NCBI RefSeq assembly: GCF_029193815.1
Contig: NZ_JARFVC010000001.1
Location: 62,001-126,000, forward strand
DNA: 64,000 bases
Source of the DNA: Cytobacillus sp. S13-E01
GTDB taxonomy: Bacteria > Bacillota > Bacilli > Bacillales > Bacillaceae_L
Direction of reading: 5' to 3'
The notes below the pieces were generated by a model, which did not search any database, was not told the origin of the DNA, and saw only the letters and a program-made list of their open reading frames with translations. Position numbers and translations under genes: made by a program. Below, one piece after another: positions 7,340 through 16,694 of this stretch (positions are counted from its first letter, which is position 1; each line of letters opens with the position of its first letter).

Positions 7340-9516
7340 TATTTACGCTCAATTTCTTGCATAACGAACGCTTCGATTATGTCTCCTTCTTTAATATCAT
7401 TAAATTTCGTAATTGTTATACCACATTCATAGTTTCTTGCAACTTCTTTCACGTCATCTTTAAAACGTTTTAGTGTGTCAATTTCACCTTCAAAAATAAC
7501 AACACTATCACGAACTAATCGAATACCGCTATCACGAGTAATCTTACCTTCTGTAACATAACAACCAGCAATTGTTCCAACTTTTGAAACTTTGAATGTT
7601 GTACGAACTTCCGCTTGACCAATGACTTTCTCTTCAAATTCTGGGTCAAGCATTCCCTTCATTGCCGCTTCGATTTCTTCGATTGCTTTATAGATAATTC
7701 GGTGAAGTCGGATATCTACATCCTCTACATCAGCTGTTCTTTTTGCGCCAGCATCTGGGCGAACGTTAAAGCCGATAACAATAGCATTTGATGCAGAAGC
7801 TAAGATGATATCTGACTCGGTAATCGCACCTACTCCAGTATGAATGATTTTAACTTTTACACCCTCTACATCTATCTTTTGTAGGGATGCAGCAAGTGCC
7901 TCTGTAGAACCCTGAACATCAGCTTTTACGATTAAGTTAATTTCCTTCATTTCACCTTGTTTAATTTGTTCAAATAAATCTTCCAGGCTAACTTTCGTTC
8001 TTTCTCCACGTTGTTCAACCTGTTGTTTTTGTGAACGAGCTTCCCCAACTGAACGAGCAGTTTTTTCATCATCAAACACCATAAACTGATCGCCAGCAAG
8101 TGGTACATCATTTAATCCTGTTATTTCAACTGGAGTAGATGGGCCTGCTTCTTTTACTCGTCGACCTAAATCGTTAACCATCGCACGTACTCGACCAAAC
8201 GTGTTACCAACAACGATGGGATCTCCTACACGCAATGTTCCGTTTTGTACAAGTAAAGTGGCGACTGATCCTCTACCTTTATCAAGCTGTGCTTCAATAA
8301 CGGTTCCAGTTGCATTTGCTTTTGGATTTGCTTTTAATTCCTCTACCTCAGTTACTAAAAGAATCATTTCAATTAATGAATCAATTCCATCACCTGATAA
8401 AGCAGATAGCTGTACAAAGATAGTTTCTCCACCCCAAGCCTCTGGAACAAGTCCATGCTCAGTTAGTTCTTGCATCACTCTATCTGGATTTGCACCTGCT
8501 TTATCCATTTTATTAACTGCGACGATTATTGGTACCTCAGCAGCCTTAGCATGGTTGATTGCCTCAATTGTTTGTGGCATTACACCATCATCTGCAGCTA
8601 CAACAAGGATTGTAATATCAGTTACTTGTGCACCACGAGCACGCATCGTTGTAAATGCAGCATGTCCTGGAGTGTCAAGGAATGTAATTTTCTTTCCACT
8701 TTCAACGATTTGGTATGCACCAATATGTTGTGTTATGCCACCCGCTTCACCTTCAGTTACTTTCGTATGACGAATAGAATCTAAAAGTGTTGTTTTACCA
8801 TGGTCAACGTGACCCATTATCGTAACAACTGCTGGGCGTTCAACAAGGTCCTCAGGGTTTTCTTCATTGACATACCCTTCAAACTCTGTTTTTTCATAAA
8901 CAATTTCTTCTTCAACTTCAACACCATATTCTCCAGCGATTAATTCAATTGATTCTTTATCTAAATCTTGGTTGATTGTAGCCATAACACCAAGAAGAAG
9001 AAGCTTTTTAATAATCTCTGAAGGTTCTTTTCCTAATTCCTTTGCTAGTTCACCAACTGTTAATGAACCGATGAAGGTAATTTTTTCGGGAAGTTTTTTC
9101 TCAGGCTTTTTTTGAGCCTGTTGTTGATTTTGGTGTTGATTATGTTTGTTTTTATTGTTGTTATTGTTCTTATTTTTATTCTTATTAAATACTTTTTTCT
9201 CAACTTGTTGTGTTTGTTGAGTACCCTTTTTACTATCATTTTGTTTAGGAACCGCTTTTTTGATTGGCTCTTTTTTAACAATAACTGCATCATCTTCATC
9301 ATCAAATGCTTTTGTAGCATTTGGCTTAGGTTTTTCTTGATGTGTGTTAGTTTTTGGATTTTTAGAATATTTTTGATCTAGCTTTACTACTATGTCGTCC
9401 TCAATTGTTGCCATATGGTTACTTACCTCGATGTCCAATTCTTTTAATTTTGTAATTACATCTTTGCTTGAGACGTTTTGTTTTTTTGCATATTCATAAA
9501 CTCTCATTTTACTCAT
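7339..9516 (-). CDS. infB: Translation initiation factor IF-2
   Basis: A 725-residue GTPase that brings fMet-tRNA to the 30S subunit and promotes subunit joining. It begins with an IF2N helix ([18 protein letters not shown]), then a low-complexity Lys/Asn/Gln linker with its extreme at residues 110-140, then a second IF2N domain. The G domain has G1 GHVDHGKTT (235-243), the DTPGH switch motif and the NKMD specificity motif. The C-terminal domains II, III and IV that bind initiator tRNA follow. The ATG at 9514-9516 matches homologues. The gene is 19 nt after ylxQ. Confidence 0.98.
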   Translation of the reverse strand: MSKMRVYEYAKKQNVSSKDVITKLKELDIEVSNHMATIEDDIVVKLDQKYSKNPKTNTHQEKPKPNATKAFDDEDDAVIVKKEPIKKAVPKQNDSKKGTQQTQQVEKKVFNKNKNKNNNNNKNKHNQHQNQQQAQKKPEKKLPEKITFIGSLTVGELAKELGKEPSEIIKKLLLLGVMATINQDLDKESIELIAGEYGVEVEEEIVYEKTEFEGYVNEENPEDLVERPAVVTIMGHVDHGKTTLLDSIRHTKVTEGEAGGITQHIGAYQIVESGKKITFLDTPGHAAFTTMRARGAQVTDITILVVAADDGVMPQTIEAINHAKAAEVPIIVAVNKMDKAGANPDRVMQELTEHGLVPEAWGGETIFVQLSALSGDGIDSLIEMILLVTEVEELKANPKANATGTVIEAQLDKGRGSVATLLVQNGTLRVGDPIVVGNTFGRVRAMVNDLGRRVKEAGPSTPVEITGLNDVPLAGDQFMVFDDEKTARSVGEARSQKQQVEQRGERTKVSLEDLFEQIKQGEMKEINLIVKADVQGSTEALAASLQKIDVEGVKVKIIHTGVGAITESDIILASASNAIVIGFNVRPDAGAKRTADVEDVDIRLHRIIYKAIEEIEAAMKGMLDPEFEEKVIGQAEVRTTFKVSKVGTIAGCYVTEGKITRDSGIRLVRDSVVIFEGEIDTLKRFKDDVKEVARNYECGITITKFNDIKEGDIIEAFVMQEIERK

Positions 9517-9535
9517 ATGTTCACCCCCAAATAAA

Positions 9536-9838
9536 TTAATCGAGCAAAGACATCAATTTATTTGCAAACCCACTGTCGGTAACAGCAACAACAACTCTAG
9601 CATCTTTTCCGATCGCTTGACCTAGAATGTAACGGTCACTTACAGTGCGAAGTGGTATTTGATAATAGGTACATTTGTCACTAATTTTTTTTGTAGTATT
9701 TGCTGATGCATCCTCAGATAAAAGAACTAGTTTTGCACGTGCACTGCGAACTTCTTTAATCACTAGTTCCTCACCTGAAGTAATTTTTCGTGCTCGATTG
9801 GAAAGACCTAATAGCGACATCCACTCTTTATTACTCAT
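9536..9838 (-). CDS. ylxQ: YlxQ, L7Ae-family ribosomal-type protein
   Basis: A 100-residue L7Ae/L30e/S12e/Gadd45 fold RNA-binding protein. Key segments are [17 protein letters not shown] and [18 protein letters not shown], both typical of the kink-turn binding family. I set the start at the ATG 9836-9838, not at an upstream in-frame codon at 9904. Homologues begin with this Met, an AAGGAG site precedes it, and only one base separates it from the ylxR TGA. The function is unclear; the context is the nusA-infB operon. Confidence 0.9.
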   Translation of the reverse strand: MSNKEWMSLLGLSNRARKITSGEELVIKEVRSARAKLVLLSEDASANTTKKISDKCTYYQIPLRTVSDRYILGQAIGKDARVVVAVTDSGFANKLMSLLD

Positions 9839-9839
9839 T

Positions 9840-10118
9840 TCATGAATTATTCTCCTTCTCAACCAATTCAAGCAGTTCATCGTATAAACTTTCAGGAATT
9901 GCAACTTTTAATTGGTTAGCAAGAATATTTTTCTTTTTAGCTAAAGAAATCATTTCTTTATCTAAACTAAGGTAAGCGCCTCTACCTGCTTTCTTACCTG
10001 TTAAATCAATTGATACCTCGCCCTCTTTTGAACGAACAATACGTACCAATTCCTTCTTAGCCTTCATCTCACCACTAGCAATACATTTTCGTAAAGGTAT
10101 TTTTTTACGAACAACCAT
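9840..10118 (-). CDS. rnpM: RNase P modulator RnpM (YlxR)
   Basis: A 92-residue YlxR/DUF448 protein. The family motif [20 protein letters not shown] and the segment GRGAYLSLD are intact. The B. subtilis orthologue has been described as an RNA-binding modulator of RNase P and was earlier proposed as a nucleoid-associated regulator. It sits between nusA and ylxQ and is nearly contiguous with ylxQ, which suggests coupled translation. Confidence 0.93.
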   Translation of the reverse strand: MVVRKKIPLRKCIASGEMKAKKELVRIVRSKEGEVSIDLTGKKAGRGAYLSLDKEMISLAKKKNILANQLKVAIPESLYDELLELVEKENNS

Positions 10119-10131
10119 TTATTTTCACCTC

Positions 10132-11256
10132 TCACTCGATTTCTTCTATATGTAAATCGAATGTATCGTCATCAGTTTCATCATCAAAGAATGATATACC
10201 TTCGCGTGGATATATTCCTGATTCCTCTGCTTCAGACTGGCTCTTTATATCAATTTTCCAACCTGTTAGCTTTGCCGCTAAACGTGCATTTTGTCCGCGT
10301 TTACCAATTGCTAAAGATAATTGATAGTCAGGAACAACAACTGTAGTTGCCTTTTCGTTTTCATTAACCATAACATCTAACACCTTAGAAGGACTTAAAG
10401 CATTGGCAACAAATACGACAGGATCTTCTGACCAGCGCACAATATCAACCTTTTCACCTTTTAACTCGTTTACCACTGCTTGGACACGTTGTCCCTTTGG
10501 TCCTACACAAGAACCTACAGGATCCACTTCGTCATTATCAGAATGGACAGAGATTTTCGATCTATCCCCCGCTTCTCTTGCAACAGATTTTATTTCGACT
10601 GTTCCATCGTAAATCTCTGGAACTTCAATCTCGAATAAACGTTTAAGCAATCCAGGATGTGTTCTTGAAACAAATATTTGAGGACCTTTAGTCGTTTTCT
10701 CTACCTTTGTAATGTAGACTTTAATACGATCATGAGGTTTATATTTTTCGTTTGGCATTTGCTCATTAGCTGGCAATAGTGCTTCAATTTTCCCTAAACT
10801 TACATAGATAAACTTAGAATCAATACGTTGGACTATACCTGTCATAATATCATCTTCGCGATCCATGAATTCAGAGTATATAACCCCTCTTTCAGCTTCA
10901 CGAACTCTTTGCGTAACGACCTGTTTTGCTGTCTGTGCTGCAATACGCCCAAAGTCCCTTGGTGTCACTTCTATTTCAACTACATCATTCACACCATAAT
11001 TTGGGTTGATTGATCTTGCTTCCTCAACTGATATTTCAAGTCTTGAGTCATATACCTCATCGACCACATCTTTCCTTGCAAAAACACGCATCGAACCATT
11101 TGCAAGGTTTAGATCTACCCTAACATTTTGTGCCTGATTAAAATTACGCTTATAGGCGGAAATCAAAGCAGCTTCAATTGCTTCTATTAACACGTCGCTA
11201 CTTATGCCCTTTTCTTTTTCGAGTAATGTTAAGGCATCTAAAAGTTCACTACTCAT
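10132..11256 (-). CDS. nusA: Transcription termination/antitermination factor NusA
   Basis: A 374-residue RNA polymerase-associated protein that enhances pausing and intrinsic termination. The order is the N-terminal polymerase-binding domain (1-125), S1 domain (GIVQRIDSKFIYVSLGKIEALLP), KH1 (DPVGSCVGPKGQRVQAVVNEL) and KH2 (LAIGKRGQNARLAAKLTGWKIDI). A short acidic tail follows, without the extra C-terminal repeats of E. coli NusA, as is normal for Bacilli. The second gene of its operon; the leader upstream of rimP has an attenuator-like hairpin that NusA itself may act on. Confidence 0.98.
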   Translation of the reverse strand: MSSELLDALTLLEKEKGISSDVLIEAIEAALISAYKRNFNQAQNVRVDLNLANGSMRVFARKDVVDEVYDSRLEISVEEARSINPNYGVNDVVEIEVTPRDFGRIAAQTAKQVVTQRVREAERGVIYSEFMDREDDIMTGIVQRIDSKFIYVSLGKIEALLPANEQMPNEKYKPHDRIKVYITKVEKTTKGPQIFVSRTHPGLLKRLFEIEVPEIYDGTVEIKSVAREAGDRSKISVHSDNDEVDPVGSCVGPKGQRVQAVVNELKGEKVDIVRWSEDPVVFVANALSPSKVLDVMVNENEKATTVVVPDYQLSLAIGKRGQNARLAAKLTGWKIDIKSQSEAEESGIYPREGISFFDDETDDDTFDLHIEEIE

Positions 11257-11296
11257 TGAACATACATCCCCCTTTTTTCCTGGTATCCGTTTGAAA

Positions 11297-11770
11297 TTAA
11301 TTAAAAGTAACAGCTAGTCTAGCACTTGCTACTTTTTCATAAGGAATTTCAAGCACTTTTTTTCTAGTTTTGATTGTAGCTGTGATCGTTACAGTACTTC
11401 CGTCAAATGAAGTTAGTTCTCCTTCGAAAACTTTTTCTCCATCAATTGGTTCATACGTTTTTAGATGAACTTGTTTTCCTAATGCTTTAAGAAAATCAGC
11501 TTCTTTTTTTAGTGGCCGTTCAGCACCAGGGGATGATACTTCAAGGAAGTAGTTATATGGGATAGGATCAATTTCATCAAGCTTTTCACTTAATTTTTCG
11601 CTTACAATCCCACATTCTTCAATGTCAATTCCTTTTTCTTTGTCAATGAAGACTCGTAAGAACCAGTTCTTACCTTCCTTTGAATATTCAACATCTACAA
11701 GTTCAAGTCCTAATTCTTCTAAAATAGGTATCACTAAATCTTCTACAGTTTGTGTTACCTTTTTACTCAT
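11297..11770 (-). CDS. rimP: Ribosome maturation factor RimP
   Basis: A 157-residue 30S assembly factor (ylxS in B. subtilis). Conserved segments are [24 protein letters not shown] in the N-terminal domain and [22 protein letters not shown] leading to the C-terminal SH3-like domain. The ATG start follows a GGAGGAAT site. This is the first gene of the rimP-nusA-ylxR-ylxQ-infB-ylxP-rbfA operon, preceded by a leader of roughly 250-320 nt with hairpins and two promoter candidates. Confidence 0.96.
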   Translation of the reverse strand: MSKKVTQTVEDLVIPILEELGLELVDVEYSKEGKNWFLRVFIDKEKGIDIEECGIVSEKLSEKLDEIDPIPYNYFLEVSSPGAERPLKKEADFLKALGKQVHLKTYEPIDGEKVFEGELTSFDGSTVTITATIKTRKKVLEIPYEKVASARLAVTFN

Positions 11771-11823
11771 GTTATTCCTCCTTAACTTTAAACAAGGAAT
11801 TAATAAAAAATTAATGATTGTTG

Positions 11824-11850
11824 CGAAAATACCCTGCTAACGTAGCAGGG
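11824..11850 (-). terminator. Attenuator-like hairpin in rimP-nusA leader
   Basis: A perfect 8-bp stem on the minus strand (CCCTGCTA, 3-nt loop, TAGCAGGG; 11843-11850 with 11832-11839) is followed by TATTTTCGC, an interrupted T tract. The stem is strong but the tract is poor, which is the kind of terminator that depends on NusA. It ends about 55 nt before the rimP start codon. B. subtilis NusA is reported to autoregulate its operon by NusA-dependent termination in this leader, so a conserved attenuator is the likely reading. Confidence 0.65.
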
Positions 11851-11908
11851 AATAGGTGTAACACTATAGGTATTTGGCGCTAAGAATGTACAAGAATATG
11901 TAGTAGCA

Positions 11909-11946
11909 ACGTTTAAACGTTTTTAAATCAAAAAACCTTTAAACGT
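11909..11946 (-). other. Long imperfect hairpin in rimP leader
   Basis: ACGTTTAAA (11909-11917) pairs with TTTAAACGT (11938-11946). After one C-C mismatch GTTTTT (11919-11924) pairs with AAAAAC (11931-11936), leaving a 6-nt loop. The left side also forms a perfect 14-bp palindrome AACGTTTAAACGTT at 11908-11921. The role is unknown; it lies between the promoters and the attenuator-like hairpin. Confidence 0.5.
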
Positions 11947-12003
11947 GGACAAATAAGTATTACCCTATAGAGCATTACTTCCATCAGTAGGACTTTGTTA
12001 CCG

Positions 12004-12033
12004 ATAGTAGCAAATAACAATAACTCACATCAA
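12004..12033 (-). promoter_or_regulatory. Candidate second promoter of rimP-nusA-infB operon
   Basis: TTGATG at 12028-12033, an 18-bp spacer, and TACTAT at 12004-12009 with TGC immediately upstream (extended -10). It starts just downstream of the 10-bp hairpin at 12038-12061. Confidence 0.5.
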
Positions 12034-12037
12034 TACG

Positions 12038-12061
12038 AAAGAGTGGGTTTCCCCACTCTTT
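12038..12061. terminator. Perfect 10-bp hairpin between two promoter candidates
   Basis: AAAGAGTGGG (12038-12047) and CCCACTCTTT (12052-12061) enclose a 4-nt loop. It is symmetric, with only three T on either side, so it may be a weak bidirectional terminator. It might stop read-through from polC, or transcripts from the upstream promoter candidate, or may simply be a structured leader element. Confidence 0.5.
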
Positions 12062-12091
12062 AGATGAATTATTTATAGTATTTCCATAAAA

Positions 12092-12120
12092 ACTATAACA
12101 TAACCAATTTTTTAATGCAA
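12092..12120 (-). promoter_or_regulatory. Candidate main promoter of rimP-nusA-infB operon
   Basis: TTGCAT at 12115-12120, a 17-bp spacer and TATAGT at 12092-12097, with an extended -10 TG. Spacing and hexamers fit a sigma-A promoter well. It lies right next to repeat copy 4 and would give a leader of about 315 nt. Confidence 0.6.
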
Positions 12121-12126
12121 ATAATT

Positions 12127-12252
12127 TAAGAAAAGCGCAAGGCGCGCCCGCCTTTCGGGGACAAGCATAAGACGAGCCCTGACTGAAGGCGTTTTTTGCC
12201 TTCGGAAAGGGATTGGCTTATACCATAGAGCCGATGGCGCCCGGAGCTAGAC
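12127..12252 (+). repeat. Dispersed structured repeat, copy 4 (126 bp, type A core)
   Basis: The ends TAAGAAAAGCGC and GGAGCTAGAC are conserved. The centre is type A like copy 2 (GAAGGC with GCCTTC). A 2-bp insertion gives AAGGCGCGCCC near the left end and weakens the outer stem, and the small side arm reads CCCG with CGGG. It lies between polC and the rimP promoter candidates. Confidence 0.85.
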
Positions 12253-12288
12253 ACCAAAACAAGGTTTAAATATCTATCCCTTTTTTCT

Positions 12289-12324
12289 TTAAGAACAGCG
12301 CTGGAACGTCCGTTTAGCTAGAAC
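12289..12324 (+). repeat. Possible collapsed remnant of the dispersed repeat
   Basis: TTAAGAACAGCGC is followed within about 25 bp by TTAGCTAGAAC, resembling the two ends of the repeat joined with the middle missing. It overlaps the polC stop codon (12318-12320). The match is short and could be chance. Confidence 0.3.
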
Positions 12325-15300
12325 AAAGATAATTGGTTTTGCTCTGGAAGTGCCTCCAAGCATCCATGATTATCAAGATACTCAATAATTGTTTTAGACA
12401 CTTTCCCACGTTTTTGCAGATCTTCTTTTGACAAGAATTCGCCTTCCTCTCTTGCCTTTACAATATTTAAGGCTGCGTTCGTACCAAGACCTGGTATTGC
12501 GTTGAACGGTGGAATTAATGAATCACCATCAATAATAAATTGTGCTGGACTTGAACGGTAGAGATCAACCTTTTGAAAAGAAAAGCCACGCTCACACATT
12601 TCTAAAGAAAGCTCCATGACTGTTAATAAATTCTTCTCTTTAGGAGACGCATCTAATCCTTTGGCATTGATTTCATCAACTTTTGAGCGAATTGAAATCG
12701 AACCACGATTCATTGCTTCTACATCAAAATCATCTGCACGAACCGTAAAATATGCTGCGTAATACAACAATGGATGATGGACTTTGAAATAAGCAATCCT
12801 TACAGCCATTAAAACATATGCTGCTGCATGGGCTTTAGGGAACATATACTTAATTTTCAAACAAGAATCAATGTACCAATTAGGCACTTCATTCTTTTTC
12901 ATTTCTTCAATGAATTCATCTGAAAGTCCTTTACCTTTACGTACTGATTCCATTATCTTAAACGCTAAAGATGGTTCTAATCCTTTGTGCATTAAATAAA
13001 CCATTATATCATCACGACACCCGATAACATCACTAAGTGTACAGGTTTTGTTATGAATAAGCTCTTGAGCATTCCCTAACCAAACATCAGTTCCATGAGA
13101 TAATCCAGATATTTGAACAAGTTCAGAGAACGTAGTAGGCTTTGTGTCCTCTAACATTTGTCTTACAAATCTAGTTCCAAACTCAGGTATACCTAGCGTT
13201 CCCGTTTTACACATAATCTGGTCCTCTGTCACTCCTAGCGATTGGGTACCACTAAATATTTTCATGACTTCAGGGTCATCTGTTGGAATTGTTTTAGGGT
13301 CAATACCACTTAAATCTTGAAGCATCCTAATAACAGTTGGATCATCGTGACCAAGTATATCTAATTTTAATAAATTATCATGAATGGAATGGAAATCAAA
13401 GTGTGTTGTCTTCCATTCTGAGCTTGAATCGTCTGCTGGAAACTGGATCGGTGTGAAATCATAGATATCCATATAATCTGGTACTACGATTATTCCACCA
13501 GGATGTTGTCCAGATGTTCTCTTTACACCCGTACATCCTGAAACAAGACGATCGGTTTCTGCCCCTCTTAAGATCATATTATTATCATTAGCATATCCTT
13601 TCACATAGCCGTATGCTGTTTTTTCTGCCACCGTACCTATCGTTCCTGCTCGGTAGACATAATCCTCTCCAAACAGAACTTTCGTATAATTATGAGCACG
13701 AGGTTGGTATTCTCCCGAAAAATTCAAATCAATATCCGGAACTTTATCTCCTTTAAAACCAAGGAACGTTTCAAAGGGGATATCATGTCCATCTTTTGTG
13801 TACTTTTCACCACAGTTTGTACAATCTTTATCTGGTAAATCAAAGCCAGAACCTATCGATCCATCATTAAAAAACTCAGAATGTTTACATGATGGGCAAA
13901 CATAATGTGGTGGAAGTGGGTTAACTTCGGTTATTTCGGTTAATGTTGCAACTAACGAAGACCCGACTGAACCACGTGAACCAACTAGATAACCATCATC
14001 TAATGACTTTTTTACAAGTTTATGTGAAATGAGATAGATGACTGCAAATCCGTGACCAATAATACTTTTTAGTTCTTTCTCAATCCGTTTTTCTACAATT
14101 TCAGGCAGCTGTTCGCCATAAATTCTCCGAGCCATGTCATAGCTCATTTGTCGGACTTCTTCATCTGCACCTTCAATTTTAGGAGTGTATAAGTCATCCT
14201 TAATAGGCTTGATATCATCAATACTTTCAGCAATTTGTTGAGTGTTTTTCACTACAATTTCCTTTGCTTTATCCTTATCTAAGAAGGAAAAACATTCAAG
14301 CATTTCATCAGTTGTTCTAAAATGAACTTCTGGTAATGAATGACGGTTTAGTGGATTAGCACCACCCTGAGAATTGACTAAGATTTTACGGTAAATATGA
14401 TCTACTGGGTTTAAATAATGAACATTTCCAGTTGCGACAACTGGTTTATCAAGCTTTTCACCTAATTTTACTATATTTGTAATAATCTCTTTTAAAGCTT
14501 TAAGATCATGTATTAGTTCTAATTCAATTAAATGCTTATAGTTGTCTGGTGGCATGACTTCTATATAATCATAGAAAGCTGCAACTTCTTCAACCTCTTC
14601 AGGAGATTTCTGCATCATTCCTTCAAAGATTTCACCCTTATCACAAGCCGAACCCAAAATAATTCCTTCTCTATATTTTTGTAAAATAGATCTAGGAATT
14701 CTTGGTACACGATAAAAATAGTCTAAATGCGATATTGATACAAGTTTAAATAGATTTTTCAACCCAATATCATTTTGTGCTAATAAGGTTACATGGAATG
14801 GTCGTGACCGCTGATATGCCTTCCCTTTACCCATATTATCGTTTAATTGGTCATGATACTCGATACCTTTTTCAAGCGCATCCTTCAACATTTTCAGAAG
14901 TAAATAACCAGTTGCCTCAGCATCATATATCGCACGGTGATGTTGTGTTAACTCAATATCAAATTTCTTACACAATGTGTTAAGTCGGTGATTTTTTAAA
15001 TCTGGCAATAGGAATCTCGCCAGTTCAAGAGTATCAATAACAGGATTAGAAGCTTTTTCTAAACCTATTTTCTTATATCCTACATTTAAAAAGCCCATAT
15101 CAAAACTCGCGTTATGGGCAACAAAGATATCATCACCACTCCAAGCATGGAATTTTTTTAAGACCTCAGCTATTTCTGGAGCACCTCTAACCATATCATC
15201 AGTAATACCAGTTAAATTGATGGTAGTAGCGGATAGTGGATGGTGTGGATTGGCGAACGCTTCGAAGCGGTCAATGATTTCTCCACCCTTAATTTTTACA

Positions 15301-16625
15301 GCAGCAAGCTCAATTATAGAATCATAGACAGCAGATAACCCTGTTGTTTCTACGTCAAATACGATAAATGTATCGTCTTGAAGTAATCGATGCTGTTCAT
15401 TATAGGCAATCGGAACACCGTCATCTACAACATTAGCTTCTAATCCATACAAGATTTTAACTCCGTTTTTCCTACCAGCGGAGTAAGCTTCAGGGAATGA
15501 TTGAACCACTCCATGATCAGTGACAGCAATTGCTTTATGTCCCCACTTGCTTGCTTGTTCAATGTAACGGCTTACTGATGTAACAGCATCCATTTGACTC
15601 ATCGGTGTATGAAGATGGAGCTCTACCCGTTTCTCTTGAGCACCAGCTGTATCTGTCCTGCCTTTTGGTTTAATTTCATTAATATCGTTTGCCATCATGA
15701 CAAGGTCACGTACGAAGGTATCATTTTGAATACTGCCTCTTACCTTAACCCACATGCCCTTTTTAACAGCTTGTAGTAGGCCAACATCTTCTTTATCTCT
15801 AGAAAACATTTTTACTAAGAGCGAGTTTGTATAATCTGTAATCTTAAACGTTAATAATGACCTTCCACTTCTAAGTTCTTTCGTCTCTGCATCAAAAATA
15901 TAACCTTGAATAGCAATTCGGCGTTCTTCATCTTGTACCGAATCTATTGACTTAATATCTTCATCCTCTTTAATTGTATAACCAATTGTTAGGGGTCCGG
16001 ATCTCTCAGTAGTACTTTCTTTATCTTTCTTTTGCATTTCAGTGACAGCTAGAAGTGCCTTTTCCTGGTCTTCTTGCTGCTTTTGGATTAAGAACTTCTG
16101 ATATTCTTGATTATCACTATTCACCTCTGTATCCAATTGGAATGGAGGAAATCCCATAGATTGATAAATTTCTGAAATAATCTTCGTATATTTTCGTTTT
16201 ATTGCCATTGCTTCTGTTTCATTTTTAGTTTTTACCAATAGCTTTAAACCCTGTTGTGTGGGTAACTGTTCATTTAATAATGATAACAACGGTGGAGAAA
16301 TGCCATCGATTTCTTTTAAACATGTTGTCCAATAGGCTTGCACAAGTTCTTCGTTATATTGTTGATTTCTCACTTGAATCGAAAAGGTAACTGATGCGAT
16401 ATGAGCAAATGTTTTTAATAACTGGTTATTGAATAACTGGTATAATTCTGCGGGTAGTATTGTTTCAATGTTAAATTGAAAATGCCAAGCCTTTTTCTCT
16501 TTATGAATCACTAGCTTTTCAATTGCTGCATGTTCAAAATGTTTAACATACACATCTTCCGTAATTCCAAGTTGCTGGAGTAGGAGTTGAAAACGTTCTG
16601 TCTGTTCTCTCCTTATTCCATCCAT
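12318..16625 (-). CDS. polC: DNA polymerase III alpha subunit, PolC type
   Basis: A 1435-residue replicative DNA polymerase with built-in proofreading, specific to Firmicutes and relatives. Order: N-terminal domains, OB fold (about 235-315), PHP domain beginning HLHT at 337-340, and 3'-5' exonuclease inserted in PHP with DVETTGL (D424, E426). Then come the polymerase palm, thumb and fingers, a zinc-binding CPSC...CTNC segment around 880-930, and a C-terminus ending QLSLF, a clamp-binding-type motif seen in PolC proteins. Length matches B. subtilis (1437). It follows proS with 69 bp between. The TAG stop overlaps a possible repeat remnant. Confidence 0.99.
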   Translation of the reverse strand: MDGIRREQTERFQLLLQQLGITEDVYVKHFEHAAIEKLVIHKEKKAWHFQFNIETILPAELYQLFNNQLLKTFAHIASVTFSIQVRNQQYNEELVQAYWTTCLKEIDGISPPLLSLLNEQLPTQQGLKLLVKTKNETEAMAIKRKYTKIISEIYQSMGFPPFQLDTEVNSDNQEYQKFLIQKQQEDQEKALLAVTEMQKKDKESTTERSGPLTIGYTIKEDEDIKSIDSVQDEERRIAIQGYIFDAETKELRSGRSLLTFKITDYTNSLLVKMFSRDKEDVGLLQAVKKGMWVKVRGSIQNDTFVRDLVMMANDINEIKPKGRTDTAGAQEKRVELHLHTPMSQMDAVTSVSRYIEQASKWGHKAIAVTDHGVVQSFPEAYSAGRKNGVKILYGLEANVVDDGVPIAYNEQHRLLQDDTFIVFDVETTGLSAVYDSIIELAAVKIKGGEIIDRFEAFANPHHPLSATTINLTGITDDMVRGAPEIAEVLKKFHAWSGDDIFVAHNASFDMGFLNVGYKKIGLEKASNPVIDTLELARFLLPDLKNHRLNTLCKKFDIELTQHHRAIYDAEATGYLLLKMLKDALEKGIEYHDQLNDNMGKGKAYQRSRPFHVTLLAQNDIGLKNLFKLVSISHLDYFYRVPRIPRSILQKYREGIILGSACDKGEIFEGMMQKSPEEVEEVAAFYDYIEVMPPDNYKHLIELELIHDLKALKEIITNIVKLGEKLDKPVVATGNVHYLNPVDHIYRKILVNSQGGANPLNRHSLPEVHFRTTDEMLECFSFLDKDKAKEIVVKNTQQIAESIDDIKPIKDDLYTPKIEGADEEVRQMSYDMARRIYGEQLPEIVEKRIEKELKSIIGHGFAVIYLISHKLVKKSLDDGYLVGSRGSVGSSLVATLTEITEVNPLPPHYVCPSCKHSEFFNDGSIGSGFDLPDKDCTNCGEKYTKDGHDIPFETFLGFKGDKVPDIDLNFSGEYQPRAHNYTKVLFGEDYVYRAGTIGTVAEKTAYGYVKGYANDNNMILRGAETDRLVSGCTGVKRTSGQHPGGIIVVPDYMDIYDFTPIQFPADDSSSEWKTTHFDFHSIHDNLLKLDILGHDDPTVIRMLQDLSGIDPKTIPTDDPEVMKIFSGTQSLGVTEDQIMCKTGTLGIPEFGTRFVRQMLEDTKPTTFSELVQISGLSHGTDVWLGNAQELIHNKTCTLSDVIGCRDDIMVYLMHKGLEPSLAFKIMESVRKGKGLSDEFIEEMKKNEVPNWYIDSCLKIKYMFPKAHAAAYVLMAVRIAYFKVHHPLLYYAAYFTVRADDFDVEAMNRGSISIRSKVDEINAKGLDASPKEKNLLTVMELSLEMCERGFSFQKVDLYRSSPAQFIIDGDSLIPPFNAIPGLGTNAALNIVKAREEGEFLSKEDLQKRGKVSKTIIEYLDNHGCLEALPEQNQLSLF

Positions 16626-16654
16626 TCACTATTCACCTCTTCCTTCCACAATTG

Positions 16655-16684
16655 AAGGTACCCCTTAGAAGAGGTACCTTTTTT
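16655..16684 (+). terminator. Plus-strand-oriented terminator between proS and polC
   Basis: AAGGTACC (16655-16662) pairs with GGTACCTT (16673-16680) around a 10-nt loop. The T run (six T, 16679-16684) is on the plus strand. On the minus strand, where all genes lie, the hairpin is preceded by A and has no T tract. It would stop antisense transcription entering proS, or act on the minus strand only as a hairpin. Confidence 0.6.
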
Positions 16685-16694
16685 ATGTTATATT

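Noticed and set aside
8201-8770. 189-codon open frame on the plus strand inside infB
   Set aside because: It lies fully antisense to the conserved GTPase domain of infB, has no family features, and arises from codon use of the real gene.
3766-12252. Repeats considered as a CRISPR array
   Set aside because: Four copies of 114-126 bp scattered over 8.5 kb, mostly in different spacers, with no regular spacers between them and no cas genes.
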